The notes beneath the pieces were generated by a model. That model had not been told where the DNA came from, ran no database searches, and was given only the letters and a program-made list of their open reading frames with translations. DNA of 50,195 nt from Oscillospiraceae bacterium (GTDB taxonomy: Bacteria > Bacillota > Clostridia > Oscillospirales > Oscillospiraceae), in assembly GCA_017429325.1 (NCBI GenBank), contig JAFRPC010000038.1, positions 1 to 50,195 of the forward strand, in the 5' to 3' direction. A program made the position numbers and the translations under genes. The stretch's first letter is position 1. Each line of letters begins with the position of its first letter. Below are positions 37,154 to 45,679 of this stretch, piece by piece.

Positions 37154-37403
37154 GGTCTTCCTCCTCTGCCGCCCCGTCTGCGCGGGCGCGGATGGTCTTT
37201 GGCTCCAGCGCGGAGAGTATCACGTGGTCCGTGTCCATGATCAGGACGGACCGGGTCTTGCGCCCAAAGCTGGCGTCGATCAGCATTCCCCGGTCCCGGG
37301 CCTCCTGGGCCAGCCGCTTGACCGGCGCGGAGTCTGGACTGAGGACCGAGAGCAGCCTCGCCGCGGAGATCAGGTTGCCAAAGCCGATGTTGATGAGCTG
37401 CAT
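37140..37403 (-). CDS. remA: RemA-like DNA-binding regulator (DUF370)
   Basis: 87 residues from ATG 37401-37403, with GAGAGGTG upstream. It has [22 protein letters not shown] and HVILSALEP, typical of DUF370. In B. subtilis RemA activates biofilm matrix genes and osmoprotection genes, and the gene lies between yloC (yicC) and gmk exactly as here. The acidic tail after 75 is a little longer than usual. Confidence 0.93.
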   Translation of the reverse strand: MQLINIGFGNLISAARLLSVLSPDSAPVKRLAQEARDRGMLIDASFGRKTRSVLIMDTDHVILSALEPKTIRARADGAAEEEDHEEG

Positions 37404-37430
37404 AGTTACACCTCTCTGAGGCCTGTGAGG

Positions 37431-37475
37431 CCCCTCATCCGTCATCCGCCTTGCGGGAGACGGCGGATGCCACCT
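37431..37475. repeat. REP-like palindromic element upstream of remA
   Basis: The element reads CCCCTCATCCGTC...GCCACCT with a central inverted repeat ATCCGCC (37444-37450)/GGCGGAT (37462-37468). It resembles short dispersed repeats found between genes of Oscillospiraceae. It sits in the yicC-remA gap within the operon. No second copy of this type is in the window. Confidence 0.6.
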
Positions 37476-37531
37476 ATTTTATGTATAGGATACCATTTCC
37501 GCAGCAAAGCAGCGCAAATGGTGATAAAACA

Positions 37532-37556
37532 CAAAACAATCCACCGGATTGTTTTG
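37532..37556 (-). terminator. Weak terminator or pause hairpin after yicC
   Basis: A perfect 11-base stem (37532-37542 with 37546-37556, 3-base loop), followed on the minus strand by TGTTTTATC, lies 17 bases after the yicC stop. The stem is A/T-rich and the T run is interrupted, so termination may be partial. Confidence 0.5.
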
Positions 37557-37572
37557 CCCGAGGGGGAAGGCT

Positions 37573-38451
37573 TTATTCTATGTTTTGAATTTGCTCGCGG
37601 ATCTTCTCCAGCTCGGCCTTGAGGTCCACCACGGTGCGGGCGATCTCCAGGTCGGCGCATTTGGAGCCGATGGTGTTGGTCTCGCGGTTGATCTCCTGCA
37701 TCAGGAAATCCAGCTTGCGCCCGATGGGCTCCGCGGCGCGGAGCATGGTGCGGAGCTGGTCGAGATGGCTGCGGAGCCGGACGGTCTCCTCGTCCACGGC
37801 CACCTTGTCGGCGAAGATGGCGGCCTCGGTCAGGATGCGGGCCTCGTCCACGGAGGCAGAGGTCAGGACCTCCTGCATCTTTGCCAGCAGCTTCTCCCGG
37901 TACTCGGCCACGGTCTGCGGGGAACGGGCCTCCACAAAGGCGACCTTCTCCAAAATCAGCTCCGCCTTAGCGCCAAGGTCCTGGGCCAGGGCCTCGCCCT
38001 CGGCGCTGCGCATAGCGTCGTAATTCTTCAGGGCCTCCGCCACCACACCCAAAAGCTGGGCCTTCAGCGCCTCCTCGTCCTGCTCGGTCTTTTCGACGGT
38101 GAAAACGTCGGGCAGGCGGGCCAGGGTGCTGACGGAGATGTCGTCCCGGACGGGATAGTTCTCGGCCATGGTCTTCATCGCGGCCAGATAGCCCTCCAGC
38201 ACCGGGCGGTTGAGGCCGATGCGGACATCGGTGCTCTGGGTCAGGTTGACAGTGACGAACACGTCCACCTTGCCCCGGGTGACGGACTGCTTCACCGCCT
38301 GCTTGACGGCCTCCTCGCAGAAGGCGTAGAGCCGGGGCAGCTTCACGCCGCAGTCTAAATAGCGGTTGTTGACGGAGCGGAGCTCCACGGTGATCTGCTT
38401 GTCCGCAAATACACCGACGGCCCGACCGTAGCCGGTCATGCTTTTGATCAA
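37573..38451 (-). CDS. yicC: YicC/YloC family endoribonuclease-like protein
   Basis: 292 residues if begun at TTG 38449-38451, giving the family start M-I-K-S-M-T-G-Y-G-R. AAGGAG lies about 10 bases upstream of this TTG but 22 bases from the first ATG (38439), so the TTG fits better. Conserved blocks include ELRSVNNRYLD near the N terminus and the C-terminal RETNTIGSK. YicC proteins are endoribonucleases acting on RNAs such as RyhB in E. coli. It is next to remA, as in B. subtilis. Confidence 0.92.
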   Translation of the reverse strand: MIKSMTGYGRAVGVFADKQITVELRSVNNRYLDCGVKLPRLYAFCEEAVKQAVKQSVTRGKVDVFVTVNLTQSTDVRIGLNRPVLEGYLAAMKTMAENYPVRDDISVSTLARLPDVFTVEKTEQDEEALKAQLLGVVAEALKNYDAMRSAEGEALAQDLGAKAELILEKVAFVEARSPQTVAEYREKLLAKMQEVLTSASVDEARILTEAAIFADKVAVDEETVRLRSHLDQLRTMLRAAEPIGRKLDFLMQEINRETNTIGSKCADLEIARTVVDLKAELEKIREQIQNIE

Positions 38452-38479
38452 ATCGAATCGTCTCCTTGTTCCGAATATG

Positions 38480-38503
38480 GCGGACAAGCAATGCTTGTCC
38501 CTA
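38480..38503. repeat. Short palindrome GGACAAGCA...TGCTTGTCC with CCTACAG tail
   Basis: A 9-bp inverted repeat followed by CTACAG lies in the gap between the membrane-protein gene and yicC. A related sequence, ending GTCCCTACAGG, occurs at 49851-49873. It appears to be another small dispersed repeat type. Confidence 0.55.
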
Positions 38504-39037
38504 CAGTTTCAGCTTCGGCAGGACCTTCAGGCGGAACCAGCCGATCAGGATGGAAAAGGCAATATCATAGGCTGCAAAGGCGGCCAGCAGGGCCAGGACC
38601 AACAGGACGGGGCCGACGGCGCTTTCGGTAAGGGCTGCGGGAATGGCGGCGGCAAAGAGCTTGGTAAAAAGAACGTACATGAGCGTCATGCAGAGGGCGA
38701 AGCCCAGAAGCTTCAGGACCCAGCCGTACAGCGGCTTCCCCAGTTTGGTCTGGTATTTCTCGATCAGGGCCTTCCAGATGGGATAGTGGCCGAAGAAGCA
38801 GAGGAACCAGACGCCCGCCGTCTTGTCCGGCAGCAGGAGCAGAGCCAGGAGCGCCGCCACCGCGGCGCTGCCCGCGGCCCAGCCATAGCCGCAGACGATC
38901 ACGACGGCGGCGGGAAACAAGCCCGCCAGAGCCGCCAGGGACAGGGTGACGCGGGGCAGCAGCAGGCTCCCCGCCAGGCAGAACACACAGAGCGCGGCGA
39001 TGAGCGCGGCAAAGCTCAGCCTTTTCGTCCGACTCAT
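38501..39037 (-). CDS. Membrane protein of unknown function
   Basis: 178 residues from ATG 39037, which overlaps the stop of the DnaJ-like gene (ATGA). About five hydrophobic helices are predicted, with a conserved-looking loop FFGHYPIWKALIEKYQTKLG and a basic C terminus. I do not recognise the family. Coupling to the DnaJ-like and DUF5685 genes suggests the three act together, possibly at the membrane. Confidence 0.8.
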   Translation of the reverse strand: MSRTKRLSFAALIAALCVFCLAGSLLLPRVTLSLAALAGLFPAAVVIVCGYGWAAGSAAVAALLALLLLPDKTAGVWFLCFFGHYPIWKALIEKYQTKLGKPLYGWVLKLLGFALCMTLMYVLFTKLFAAAIPAALTESAVGPVLLVLALLAAFAAYDIAFSILIGWFRLKVLPKLKL

Positions 39038-39669
39038 CAACGGCAGCCTCCCCCGCCGCACAGGCAGTTCAGGCAGAGCAAGGCATTGCAGATGTCACAG
39101 GCCGTGTCCATGCCGCTGCCCTGATAGTTGGACTGCCGATAGGGGGTGTAGCCGCCCTGGACCGTGCGAAGGGCATTCTGATACTCGTAGTTGCCGGGCA
39201 TCATGGCGCAGGCCGCCTGGTAGTTCTGCCGGGCCTCGTCCAGCCAGCCGCGGCGATAGGCGATGCTGCCCTTGAGATAGTACCACTCGGCGTCCCGGTT
39301 GGCCGCCGTGTTCAGCAGGGACTCGGCCGCGTCCAGCTGGTTGGCGTTGATATAGGAGCGGACCTGGGCATAGGAGCCGCTGGAATTGCTGTCCCGGTAG
39401 CTGCCGTAGCTTTGATAGCCGCTCTGATACGCGCCTTGATACGTGCCCTGACTGTTCCCGCTCTGATAGCCGCTCTGGCCGGAACGGGCCCGTGTAATGG
39501 CGTCGTAGGCCTCGTTGATCTCCTTCATCTTCTCCGAGGCCAGGTCGGCCAGGGGGTTGTTGGAATAGTTGTCCGGATGGTATTTTTTGACCAGCTCGCG
39601 GTAGGCAGTTTTGATTTCACTGTCGGTTGCGGTGCGGGAAACGCCCAGCACCTCGTAAGGGTCTTTCAT
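39037..39669 (-). CDS. DnaJ-domain protein with TPR-like and Cys-rich tail
   Basis: 210 residues. A J domain (1-62) has the HPD motif in YHPDNYSNN and would stimulate a DnaK-type chaperone. A Gly/Ser/Tyr/Gln-rich linker (about 65-100) follows. Residues about 102-170 resemble a TPR pair ([20 protein letters not shown]). The end carries Cys-rich [19 protein letters not shown], perhaps metal-binding. It overlaps both neighbours by ATGA. It lacks the G/F and zinc domains of true DnaJ, so it is a specialised J protein. Confidence 0.85.
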   Translation of the reverse strand: MKDPYEVLGVSRTATDSEIKTAYRELVKKYHPDNYSNNPLADLASEKMKEINEAYDAITRARSGQSGYQSGNSQGTYQGAYQSGYQSYGSYRDSNSSGSYAQVRSYINANQLDAAESLLNTAANRDAEWYYLKGSIAYRRGWLDEARQNYQAACAMMPGNYEYQNALRTVQGGYTPYRQSNYQGSGMDTACDICNALLCLNCLCGGGGCR

Positions 39670-40586
39670 GTGTCTCTCCTTTCGGCATTGGGGGCTCCGC
39701 GCTTCGACATGAGACGCGGAAGTCCGGCCCTTGCCTGGAATTTATGGGCCTTGACGGCGGCAAAGACCGCGGGCAGGCCGAGATATACGATATTCTCCAG
39801 CAGTGCGCCGTAGGCGCAAAGCGGCAGCAGCGCCAGCGCTGCCCCGGCTAAATTCACCGAGGCGTCGGTGAGCTGGGTCAAATACTCCAAAATCTCCGGC
39901 TCCAGCTCGCTCTCCTTCGGCGCAAAGCGGAAGCGCAGCGGATTGTAGGCGTCGTCCTCGCAGTCCTCCCGCAGGTCGTCCAGCGCGTCCGCCAGATAGA
40001 GGAAGCGCCCGGTCTGATAGAGCAGCTGCTCCATGGGGCGGCGCAGGGCGGGGTCCTCTAAGTCAGCGGCACAGCCCGCCACGATGCGGGCAAAGGTATC
40101 CGCCACGGCGTCGATGGAAGGGCTCTGGGCCTGCTCCAGCTCCCCCAGCCGGGAAAGCTGGGTCCGGGTAAGCGCTGCGAAGGCGGGCAGTGCGCCGCAG
40201 GCCTTCCGCCAGGCTCGCCGGTAGACCAGCGTCAGCAGCCGGGCGGGCAGACTCCGGAAAAAGCCCTTGTCCCGCACGTCGTCCCGCAGCTTCTCCACGC
40301 AGAGGAGCACGGTGCAGGCGGCCACGGGCCGGTAGCCCTCCGGGTCCGGGATGCAGGGCTTTTTCCCGCAGACCCGCGCCGGGCACCAGCACTTCCGGGG
40401 CTCCGGCGGCGTAAAGACCGAGGCCCGGAGCAGGTAGAGAAAGGTCATGTCGTAGTTGACCAGGAAGCGGGCTGGAAAGCCGTATTCCTTCCCCAAGGCC
40501 CGGCACAGGCCGCAGTAGGCCGCCCGGTAGGCGTCCAGTTCCTCCGCGGCAAGCCGGTCGATTCGGGGTCTGACGTAGCCGAACAT
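39666..40586 (-). CDS. DUF5685 family protein
   Basis: 306 residues, starting [21 protein letters not shown]. An N-terminal [12 protein letters not shown] motif and [13 protein letters not shown] suggest a metal site. The alpha-helical centre has [22 protein letters not shown], an Asp-rich stretch reminiscent of isoprenoid-synthase folds. DUF5685 proteins in Clostridia often neighbour DnaJ-like genes, as here. Function unknown. Confidence 0.8.
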   Translation of the reverse strand: MFGYVRPRIDRLAAEELDAYRAAYCGLCRALGKEYGFPARFLVNYDMTFLYLLRASVFTPPEPRKCWCPARVCGKKPCIPDPEGYRPVAACTVLLCVEKLRDDVRDKGFFRSLPARLLTLVYRRAWRKACGALPAFAALTRTQLSRLGELEQAQSPSIDAVADTFARIVAGCAADLEDPALRRPMEQLLYQTGRFLYLADALDDLREDCEDDAYNPLRFRFAPKESELEPEILEYLTQLTDASVNLAGAALALLPLCAYGALLENIVYLGLPAVFAAVKAHKFQARAGLPRLMSKRGAPNAERRDT

Positions 40587-40592
40587 CCCCGT

Positions 40593-41861
40593 TTAGTCCT
40601 CAGGCGTCGGTTCCGGGGCGTTGGCGCTCATATTGATGCTGATCTCCACCGTGTCGGCAACGCTGACAGCGGGATGCTCTTCATTGACGATGTTTCCCGT
40701 GACCGTAAAGGCGCCGAGCCGGTCCTCCTCGCTCAGGTCCACCACGATGTAGAGGCCGTTGTTCCTGGCCTGCTGCAGCTCCCGGATCTCCTCGGTGCTG
40801 CCGCGGACCCGGACCTTGACCGTGCCGGTGAGGGCCTGGGCCTCGAAGCCCTCCGGAATGTTGATCAGGCGGATGTCAGAAATTGAGATATTGCTGGAGC
40901 TGACGCCCGTGATGGTGATTTTCACCGTGGCCGTCGTCTCGCCGCTGATGCTGGACACGCCGGTTGGAAGGACCAGATTGTAAGTGTGCTCCAAATGGTC
41001 GGAGATCGCAGACAAATCTACGTCGCCCAGGATCATCACGTCCTCCAGGGCCTCGATGGCCTCCCGGGAGCCCTTGACCTGAATGGCCTCGGGCTCGATC
41101 GTCACCTTCGCGTTCTCCTCCTTGACGCCGCCTCCGGCCAGCAGCCGGACGCCCAGTTCCAGCTTCCTGGTGCTGAGCACCGGCAGCGTCAGATTCACAT
41201 TGGAGGCATTGAGGGTGGTGTACTCGGAGAGCTCCAGCTCCTCTCCCGCCTCGTCCAGGAAGGTCACGGGGACCGTCACGAGCTCCGTCTGCTTCAGGTC
41301 GGATACGTCATAGGTGACGACCGCCTTGGCGATCTGCTCTACCTCGTAATCCGGGCCCTCGACCACGAGCTCCTCGGGATCCAGAACAACGCTGTTGGAC
41401 TCAAAGAAGTAGCCCTCCTGCACTGCCCCCGTCCATGGGAACTCAATGGGGATGCTGCGCTTTTCCAGCTTGGAGACCGTGATGGTAACGGTATCTGTGC
41501 TCTTGCGAAGGATGTCCACCTCGCTGGAACGGACCGTGTCCGGGAAGGTAACGGTGCAGGTCAGGGCGTACTCGCCCGGCTCCCGGATCTTGCTGGCGTC
41601 GGCGTTGATGCGGATGCTGTCTGCGTTGAGCTTGGAGAGATTGACGCGGGAGGTGCTGAGCTCCAGAGACAGCGTCTCGGCGCTGCGCCCGGTGATGATC
41701 AGGTTGCGCTCCTCCAAGACAATGGAGCCGTCAATATTGATGGGAATGGCGCTGATCCTGCTCGTCGTCTCCGGCGCAACGCTGCTGACAACGTAGAGCC
41801 AGAGCAGGATCGCCCCCAAAAGGGAGACCAGCATGGTGACAAACTTACGGCTTCGAGACAT
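40593..41861 (-). CDS. cdaR: CdaR, YbbR-domain regulator of diadenylate cyclase
   Basis: 422 residues from ATG 41861 (MSRSRKFVTMLVSLLGAILLW), with GGGAGGCG upstream. One N-terminal membrane helix is followed by about four extracellular YbbR repeats (about 30-400) and an acidic Pro tail. CdaR binds and modulates CdaA. Its start overlaps cdaA by 17 bases. glmM, which usually follows cdaR, is not here; DUF5685 follows instead. Confidence 0.95.
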   Translation of the reverse strand: MSRSRKFVTMLVSLLGAILLWLYVVSSVAPETTSRISAIPINIDGSIVLEERNLIITGRSAETLSLELSTSRVNLSKLNADSIRINADASKIREPGEYALTCTVTFPDTVRSSEVDILRKSTDTVTITVSKLEKRSIPIEFPWTGAVQEGYFFESNSVVLDPEELVVEGPDYEVEQIAKAVVTYDVSDLKQTELVTVPVTFLDEAGEELELSEYTTLNASNVNLTLPVLSTRKLELGVRLLAGGGVKEENAKVTIEPEAIQVKGSREAIEALEDVMILGDVDLSAISDHLEHTYNLVLPTGVSSISGETTATVKITITGVSSSNISISDIRLINIPEGFEAQALTGTVKVRVRGSTEEIRELQQARNNGLYIVVDLSEEDRLGAFTVTGNIVNEEHPAVSVADTVEISINMSANAPEPTPED

Positions 41862-42735
41862 GGCTGCCGCCTCCCTTCCTCTGATTCTTGCGCTTGATAA
41901 TACTGTCCAGGACGCCGCCGCGCTCCCCTTCCTCGCCCACAAGCTCCTGAAGCAGGAGCTTGTGCAGGGTCTTGGGGGCCAGGTGGCGCTTGAGCATTCC
42001 ACCCTCCGCCACGGAGATGGCCCCGGTCTCCTCGGAGACGATGACCACCAGGGCGTCGCAGACCTCGCTCATGCCCACACCGGCCCGGTGCCGGGTGCCC
42101 AGGTCCGAGGAGAGGCTGCGGTTCTCCGACAGGGGCAGCACGCAGCCCGCCGCCTCGATGCGGCAGTCGTGGATGATCATGGCGCCGTCATGGAGGGAAG
42201 CCTTGGGGAAGAAGATGTTCCGGATCAGCTCCTGCGACACGGCGGCGTCCACCTTGGTCCCGGTGGCGGTGATCTGCTCCAGGGAGTTGGTGCGCTCAAA
42301 GACGATCAGCGCACCGACCCGCTCCTGGGACATGGCCTCGCAGGCCTCCACCACCTGATTGACGGCCTCTGTTTGGATGGTAACGGTATGGGCAGGATTC
42401 AGCCCGATGAGGCCGCGGACATAGCCCTTGCCGCCGACCCGCTCCAGCAGGCGCCGCAGCTCCGGCTGGAAGACGATGACCAGCGCGACAAAGCCCAATT
42501 GCAGCACCCGATCCAACAAATAATTGACGGCGTGCAGATTCAGCAGGTCCGTGATCAACGTCGCCAGCAGCAGAAAGACGATGGCCTTGACGATCCGCTT
42601 GGCGCTGGTGTTCCAAATCAGGCTGATGACGTAGTAGAGCAGCACCGCCACCACAAGGATGTCCAAAATATCCGTCAGACGGACCGTTGGAAAGGTGCTC
42701 CTTAAATTGGAAAAGAATTCCTGTATTTCTTTCAT
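41845..42735 (-). CDS. cdaA: Diadenylate cyclase CdaA
   Basis: 296 residues. Three membrane helices (about 22-95) precede the DAC domain with the catalytic DGAMII and GTRHRAGVG motifs. It makes cyclic di-AMP, which controls potassium uptake, osmotic balance and cell-wall homeostasis. AGGAG lies 8 bases before the start, and the gene has its own sigma-A promoter. The C-terminal tail is basic. Confidence 0.97.
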   Translation of the reverse strand: MKEIQEFFSNLRSTFPTVRLTDILDILVVAVLLYYVISLIWNTSAKRIVKAIVFLLLATLITDLLNLHAVNYLLDRVLQLGFVALVIVFQPELRRLLERVGGKGYVRGLIGLNPAHTVTIQTEAVNQVVEACEAMSQERVGALIVFERTNSLEQITATGTKVDAAVSQELIRNIFFPKASLHDGAMIIHDCRIEAAGCVLPLSENRSLSSDLGTRHRAGVGMSEVCDALVVIVSEETGAISVAEGGMLKRHLAPKTLHKLLLQELVGEEGERGGVLDSIIKRKNQRKGGGSHVSKP

Positions 42736-42801
42736 AGGCTCGCTCCTGCTCTCGGGATGGAGGCTTGCGTCTCCATACAGTAATCCTATTTTATCTCATA
42801 G

Positions 42802-42830
42802 ATTATACCCCATCGGGCAGAAAATAGCAA
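42802..42830 (-). promoter_or_regulatory. Promoter of the cdaA-cdaR operon
   Basis: TTGCTA (42825-42830), 17 bases, TATAAT (42802-42807) on the minus strand, about 70 bases upstream of cdaA. A small GGAGGC/GCGTCTCC inverted repeat follows in the leader. Confidence 0.85.
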
Positions 42831-42840
42831 GGACTTTCTT

Positions 42841-43980
42841 TTAACGGAGTGTGTTTTTTTGGTAAACGGATTGTATATTTTCCAGCAGCCGCCGGGTGGC
42901 CGTCAGAAAGCCCTCCACGTCGGCGGGCTCAGACAGGGCGGACAGAGACAGGCGCAGGGTTCCCTCCGGCAGGGTGCCGCCGGTGCGGTGGGCCAGAGGC
43001 GCACAGTGGAGCCCCGCCCGCAGGGCGACGCCCAGGGCGTCGTAGCGCTCCGCCGCCGTCTCACAGTCGAGGCCCGGCAGCCGGAAGGACAGGACCCCGG
43101 CCTGTTCTGCCCCGGTGAAGACGGGAAGCCCCAAGCGCTTCAGCCCTGCCGCCGCCCGGCGAAGGAGCTGCTCTTCCCGGGGGCGAAGCTGCTCCGGCGG
43201 CTGCCGCAGCAGGTAGGAGATCCCCTCCCCCAGCCCGGCGATGCCGGGGACGTTCAGCGTTCCGGCCTCCAGGCGGTCCGGCAGCTCCTCCGGCATGGTC
43301 TGGTCCAGGGAACGGCTGCCGGTGCCGCCGAAGCGCAGAGGCTCCGGAAGGCTCCGACAGAGCAGCAGCCCGGTCCCCTGGGGCCCCAGCAAGCCCTTGT
43401 GCCCCGGCATGGCCGTGAAGGCCGCGTTCCAGGCCACGGGCTCCACGGGCAGCAGTCCGGCGGACTGAGAGGCGTCCACGACAAAGGGAATGCCCCGCGC
43501 CGCGCAGAGGGCCCCGATCTCCGCCACAGGCAGAATAGCGCCGAAGACGTTGGAGACGTGGATGCAGACAGCCGCCCGGGTCCCCGGCGTCAGGGCCCGG
43601 GCGAAGGCCTCCGTCCAGGCTGCCGGGTCGAACAGAGGGGCCGTGACGACGGCCATCTCCGCCCCCAGCCCCGCCAGGGTGCGGGTCACAGCGTTATGCT
43701 CCAGCCCCGAGAGCACCACCCGGTCGCCGGGGCGGACCAGGGTCCGCAGGGCAGTATTCAGCGCCTCGGTGGCGTTGGCTGTGAAGCAGATCTGCTCCGG
43801 CTCCAGGCCGAAGAAGCGGGCCGCCAGGGACCGGGTGCGGAAGACGGTCTCCTCAGCCCGGCGGGCCGCGGCGTGGCCGCCCCGGCCCGGATTGGCGCAG
43901 CGCCGCAGCGCCTCCTGCACGGCCTGGGCCACCTGGGGCGGTTTTTTCAGCGTGGTGGCAGCGTTGTCCAGATAGATCAC
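42841..43980 (-). CDS. Cysteine desulfurase-like class V aminotransferase
   Basis: 379 residues. PLP-binding features are MIYLDNAATT at the start, the internal aldimine Lys in MPGHKGLLG and SGLEHNAV. A Cys at LHCAP, near the position of the SufS active-site Cys, suggests sulfur (or selenium) transfer from cysteine. It belongs to the short class V family often found beside DUF3343 and selD rather than with suf or isc genes. Its ATG overlaps the DUF3343 stop. Confidence 0.88.
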   Translation of the reverse strand: MIYLDNAATTLKKPPQVAQAVQEALRRCANPGRGGHAAARRAEETVFRTRSLAARFFGLEPEQICFTANATEALNTALRTLVRPGDRVVLSGLEHNAVTRTLAGLGAEMAVVTAPLFDPAAWTEAFARALTPGTRAAVCIHVSNVFGAILPVAEIGALCAARGIPFVVDASQSAGLLPVEPVAWNAAFTAMPGHKGLLGPQGTGLLLCRSLPEPLRFGGTGSRSLDQTMPEELPDRLEAGTLNVPGIAGLGEGISYLLRQPPEQLRPREEQLLRRAAAGLKRLGLPVFTGAEQAGVLSFRLPGLDCETAAERYDALGVALRAGLHCAPLAHRTGGTLPEGTLRLSLSALSEPADVEGFLTATRRLLENIQSVYQKNTLR

Positions 43981-44231
43981 GGCCCCACCCTCTCAAAGCT
44001 CCCGTCCTCCTGCCGCAGAAAGACGCCGCGGACGGCGACGCCCTCCCGCTCCAGCAGGCCCGCGGCTTTTCCCAGCTCCGCCTCCCGCACCGTCAGCGCA
44101 TAGGCGCAGCCCTCCGGCGCGATCACCCGAGGCGCCCGGACCAGCCGATGGTCGATGCCCCCACGGCGAAGCGCGGCGCTTCCCTTCTGCCCCGGCGTGA
44201 CGGAGCGCACAGTAAAATATACACGATTCAT
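43977..44231 (-). CDS. DUF3343 protein, putative sulfur/selenium carrier partner
   Basis: 84 residues from ATG 44231, with GGGAGGG upstream. It has the family pattern VYFTVRSV and ALRRGGIDHRLVRAPRVI. DUF3343 proteins regularly accompany class V cysteine desulfurases and have been proposed as carriers of sulfur or selenium. The single Cys here (EGCAYAL) is a candidate acceptor. It overlaps the aminotransferase by 4 bases. Confidence 0.8.
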   Translation of the reverse strand: MNRVYFTVRSVTPGQKGSAALRRGGIDHRLVRAPRVIAPEGCAYALTVREAELGKAAGLLEREGVAVRGVFLRQEDGSFERVGP

Positions 44232-44264
44232 TGCGATCCCTCCCGGACATTCTATGCCGAAAGG

Positions 44265-44312
44265 CGAAAAAAGGACCCTTCCCCCGATTCTTGCCGAAAT
44301 CAGGGGAAGGGT
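44265..44312 (-). terminator. Intrinsic terminator of radC
   Basis: A stem of about 15 bases (44275-44289 with 44298-44312, one mismatch), followed on the minus strand by CCTTTTTTCG, lies 28 bases after the radC stop. It separates radC from the DUF3343 operon. Confidence 0.9.
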
Positions 44313-44339
44313 AGGAAGCGCAATCGTCAGCTGCGTGAT

Positions 44340-45053
44340 TCAAAACTCCATCATGCCGCTGGCCCGCATGGAGAGATAGGTCCGGGGACTGATGATAAAG
44401 TGGTCTGCCAGCGCCACGTCAACGGCCTTCATCGTATGGACTGCGGCTTTCGTATATTCCAGGTCCTCCAGGGAGGGGAGCATCGTGCCGCTGGTGTGAT
44501 TGTGGGCCAGCACGACCACCGAGGCGTTTGCCAGGATGGCCGCCTCCACCAGCTTGCGGGGAGGCAGATTCACCACGTTCACCGCGCCGTGGCAGATCTC
44601 CCGGCACTCGATGACCTTGCATTTGGCGTCCATAGACAGCAGCCAGGCCCGTTCTTCCCGCTGGTCGCTGACCATGGTGCAGAGGAAGGCGCCGATCTCG
44701 GCGGTGCTGCGCAGGTAGGTCTCGCCGGAAAAGCGGGAGAGCTCCACGCGATTGAGAAGGTCGGAATACAAGCGAATCAGCGCAGCGCTCCGTTTTCCGA
44801 TGCCGGGGACCTGCATGAGCTGCTGTTCCGAGACCTCGAAGACCCGGTGCAGGCTTCCAAAAGCCTGGAGCAGCTTGTGCGCCAGGGGATTGACATCCCG
44901 GCGCGGAATGGCATAGCTCAGCAAAAACTCCAGCACCTGCACGTCGGAGAAGGCAGACAGGCCGTTGCCCCGATAGAGCTCCAGCATCCGATCCCGATGT
45001 CCGCTGTGGAGCTGCTCCGGCTTCTGCTCCGGCGTCCGCTTCTGTTTTTCCAT
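44340..45053 (-). CDS. radC: RadC family JAB-domain protein
   Basis: 237 residues. A UPF0758 N-terminal helix-hairpin-helix region (about 20-100, with QVPGIGKRSAALI) precedes the JAB/JAMM-like domain with AHNHTSGTMLPSLED, a metal-protease motif. The protein is widespread; a firm role in DNA repair is not established. It is transcribed alone, from a promoter in a triplicated repeat, to its own terminator. Confidence 0.93.
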   Translation of the reverse strand: MEKQKRTPEQKPEQLHSGHRDRMLELYRGNGLSAFSDVQVLEFLLSYAIPRRDVNPLAHKLLQAFGSLHRVFEVSEQQLMQVPGIGKRSAALIRLYSDLLNRVELSRFSGETYLRSTAEIGAFLCTMVSDQREERAWLLSMDAKCKVIECREICHGAVNVVNLPPRKLVEAAILANASVVVLAHNHTSGTMLPSLEDLEYTKAAVHTMKAVDVALADHFIISPRTYLSMRASGMMEF

Positions 45054-45096
45054 GCCGCCTCACCTCCGCGCTGTGTCGGCTGCGCCTGTTTGGGGT

Positions 45097-45125
45097 ATCA
45101 TAGCAGATTTCTGTCGCTTTGTAAA
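45097..45125 (-). promoter_or_regulatory. Promoter of radC
   Basis: TTTACA (45120-45125), 17 bases, TATGAT (45097-45102) on the minus strand, about 44 bases from the start codon. The promoter lies in the last, degenerate unit of a 24-bp tandem repeat. Confidence 0.75.
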
Positions 45126-45177
45126 CCCGGATTTCTTTCGCTTTGCCCTCCCGAATTTCTTTCGCTTTGCCCTCCCA
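45103..45177 (-). repeat. Three tandem 24-bp units upstream of radC
   Basis: Two almost identical 24-base units (plus strand GATTTCTTTCGCTTTGCCCTCC, one base changed) and a third diverged unit (ATTTCTGTCGCTTTGTAAACC) lie end to end. The diverged unit supplies the -35 region of the radC promoter. Such spaced repeats on one face of the helix (24 bp is just over two turns) could bind a regulator; that is inference. Confidence 0.8.
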
Positions 45178-45183
45178 ACAGCA

Positions 45184-45212
45184 TTGCAATTTGCGCGGGT
45201 TTGTGGTAAGCT
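45184..45212 (+). promoter_or_regulatory. Possible weak promoter of the VanZ-like gene
   Basis: TTGCAA (45184-45189), 17 bases, TAAGCT (45207-45212). The -10 match is poor, so this is tentative. It lies 29 bases upstream of the start codon. Confidence 0.35.
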
Positions 45213-45241
45213 GAAAGCAGGATGCGAGGGAGGGGTTCTGT

Positions 45242-45679
45242 ATGAAAAAACGATATGCCCTGTGGCTGGCCCTGGGGGCCACGGTCCTCTGGCTCTGCTT
45301 CATCTATACCCGCTCCTCCAAGCCCGCCGTGGTCTCCGACCAGGAGAGCGGCTGGGTGCTGGAGCTGCTGCAAAGGCTGATCCCCTCAATCAGTATGCGG
45401 CTGGTCCGCAAGCTGGCGCATTTCACGGAGTACGCCGTCCTGGGCGGGCTGCTCTGGCTGGACCTGCGGCTCTGGGGACGCGGGAGCGTCCTGCTGCCCC
45501 TGGGGGCGGGGCTGGTCTTCGCCGCCGCCGACGAGCTTTTGCAGACCTTCATCCCGGGGCGGAGCGGTCAGGTCAAGGACGTGCTGATCGACTTCTGCGG
45601 CGTCTGCTTCGCCGTCGGCCTGCTGTGGCTGATTTTCCGTTGGCGTGAACGCAAGCGCGCACAAAAAAGCCATTCATAA
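45242..45679 (+). CDS. VanZ-like membrane protein
   Basis: 145 residues, with GGAGGGG upstream. Four membrane helices carry the family features FIYTRSS after helix 1, KLAHFTEYAVLGGLL, and DELLQTFIPGRSGQVKDVLIDFCG. VanZ proteins give low-level teicoplanin resistance in one case, but most family members have unknown roles in envelope biology. It is divergent from radC. The start is clear. Confidence 0.88.
   Translation: MKKRYALWLALGATVLWLCFIYTRSSKPAVVSDQESGWVLELLQRLIPSISMRLVRKLAHFTEYAVLGGLLWLDLRLWGRGSVLLPLGAGLVFAAADELLQTFIPGRSGQVKDVLIDFCGVCFAVGLLWLIFRWRERKRAQKSHS

Noticed and set aside
44419..45303. Longer minus-strand frame overlapping radC and the 24-bp repeats
   Set aside because: It runs out of frame through radC, which has a complete JAB-domain protein, its own promoter and a terminator.
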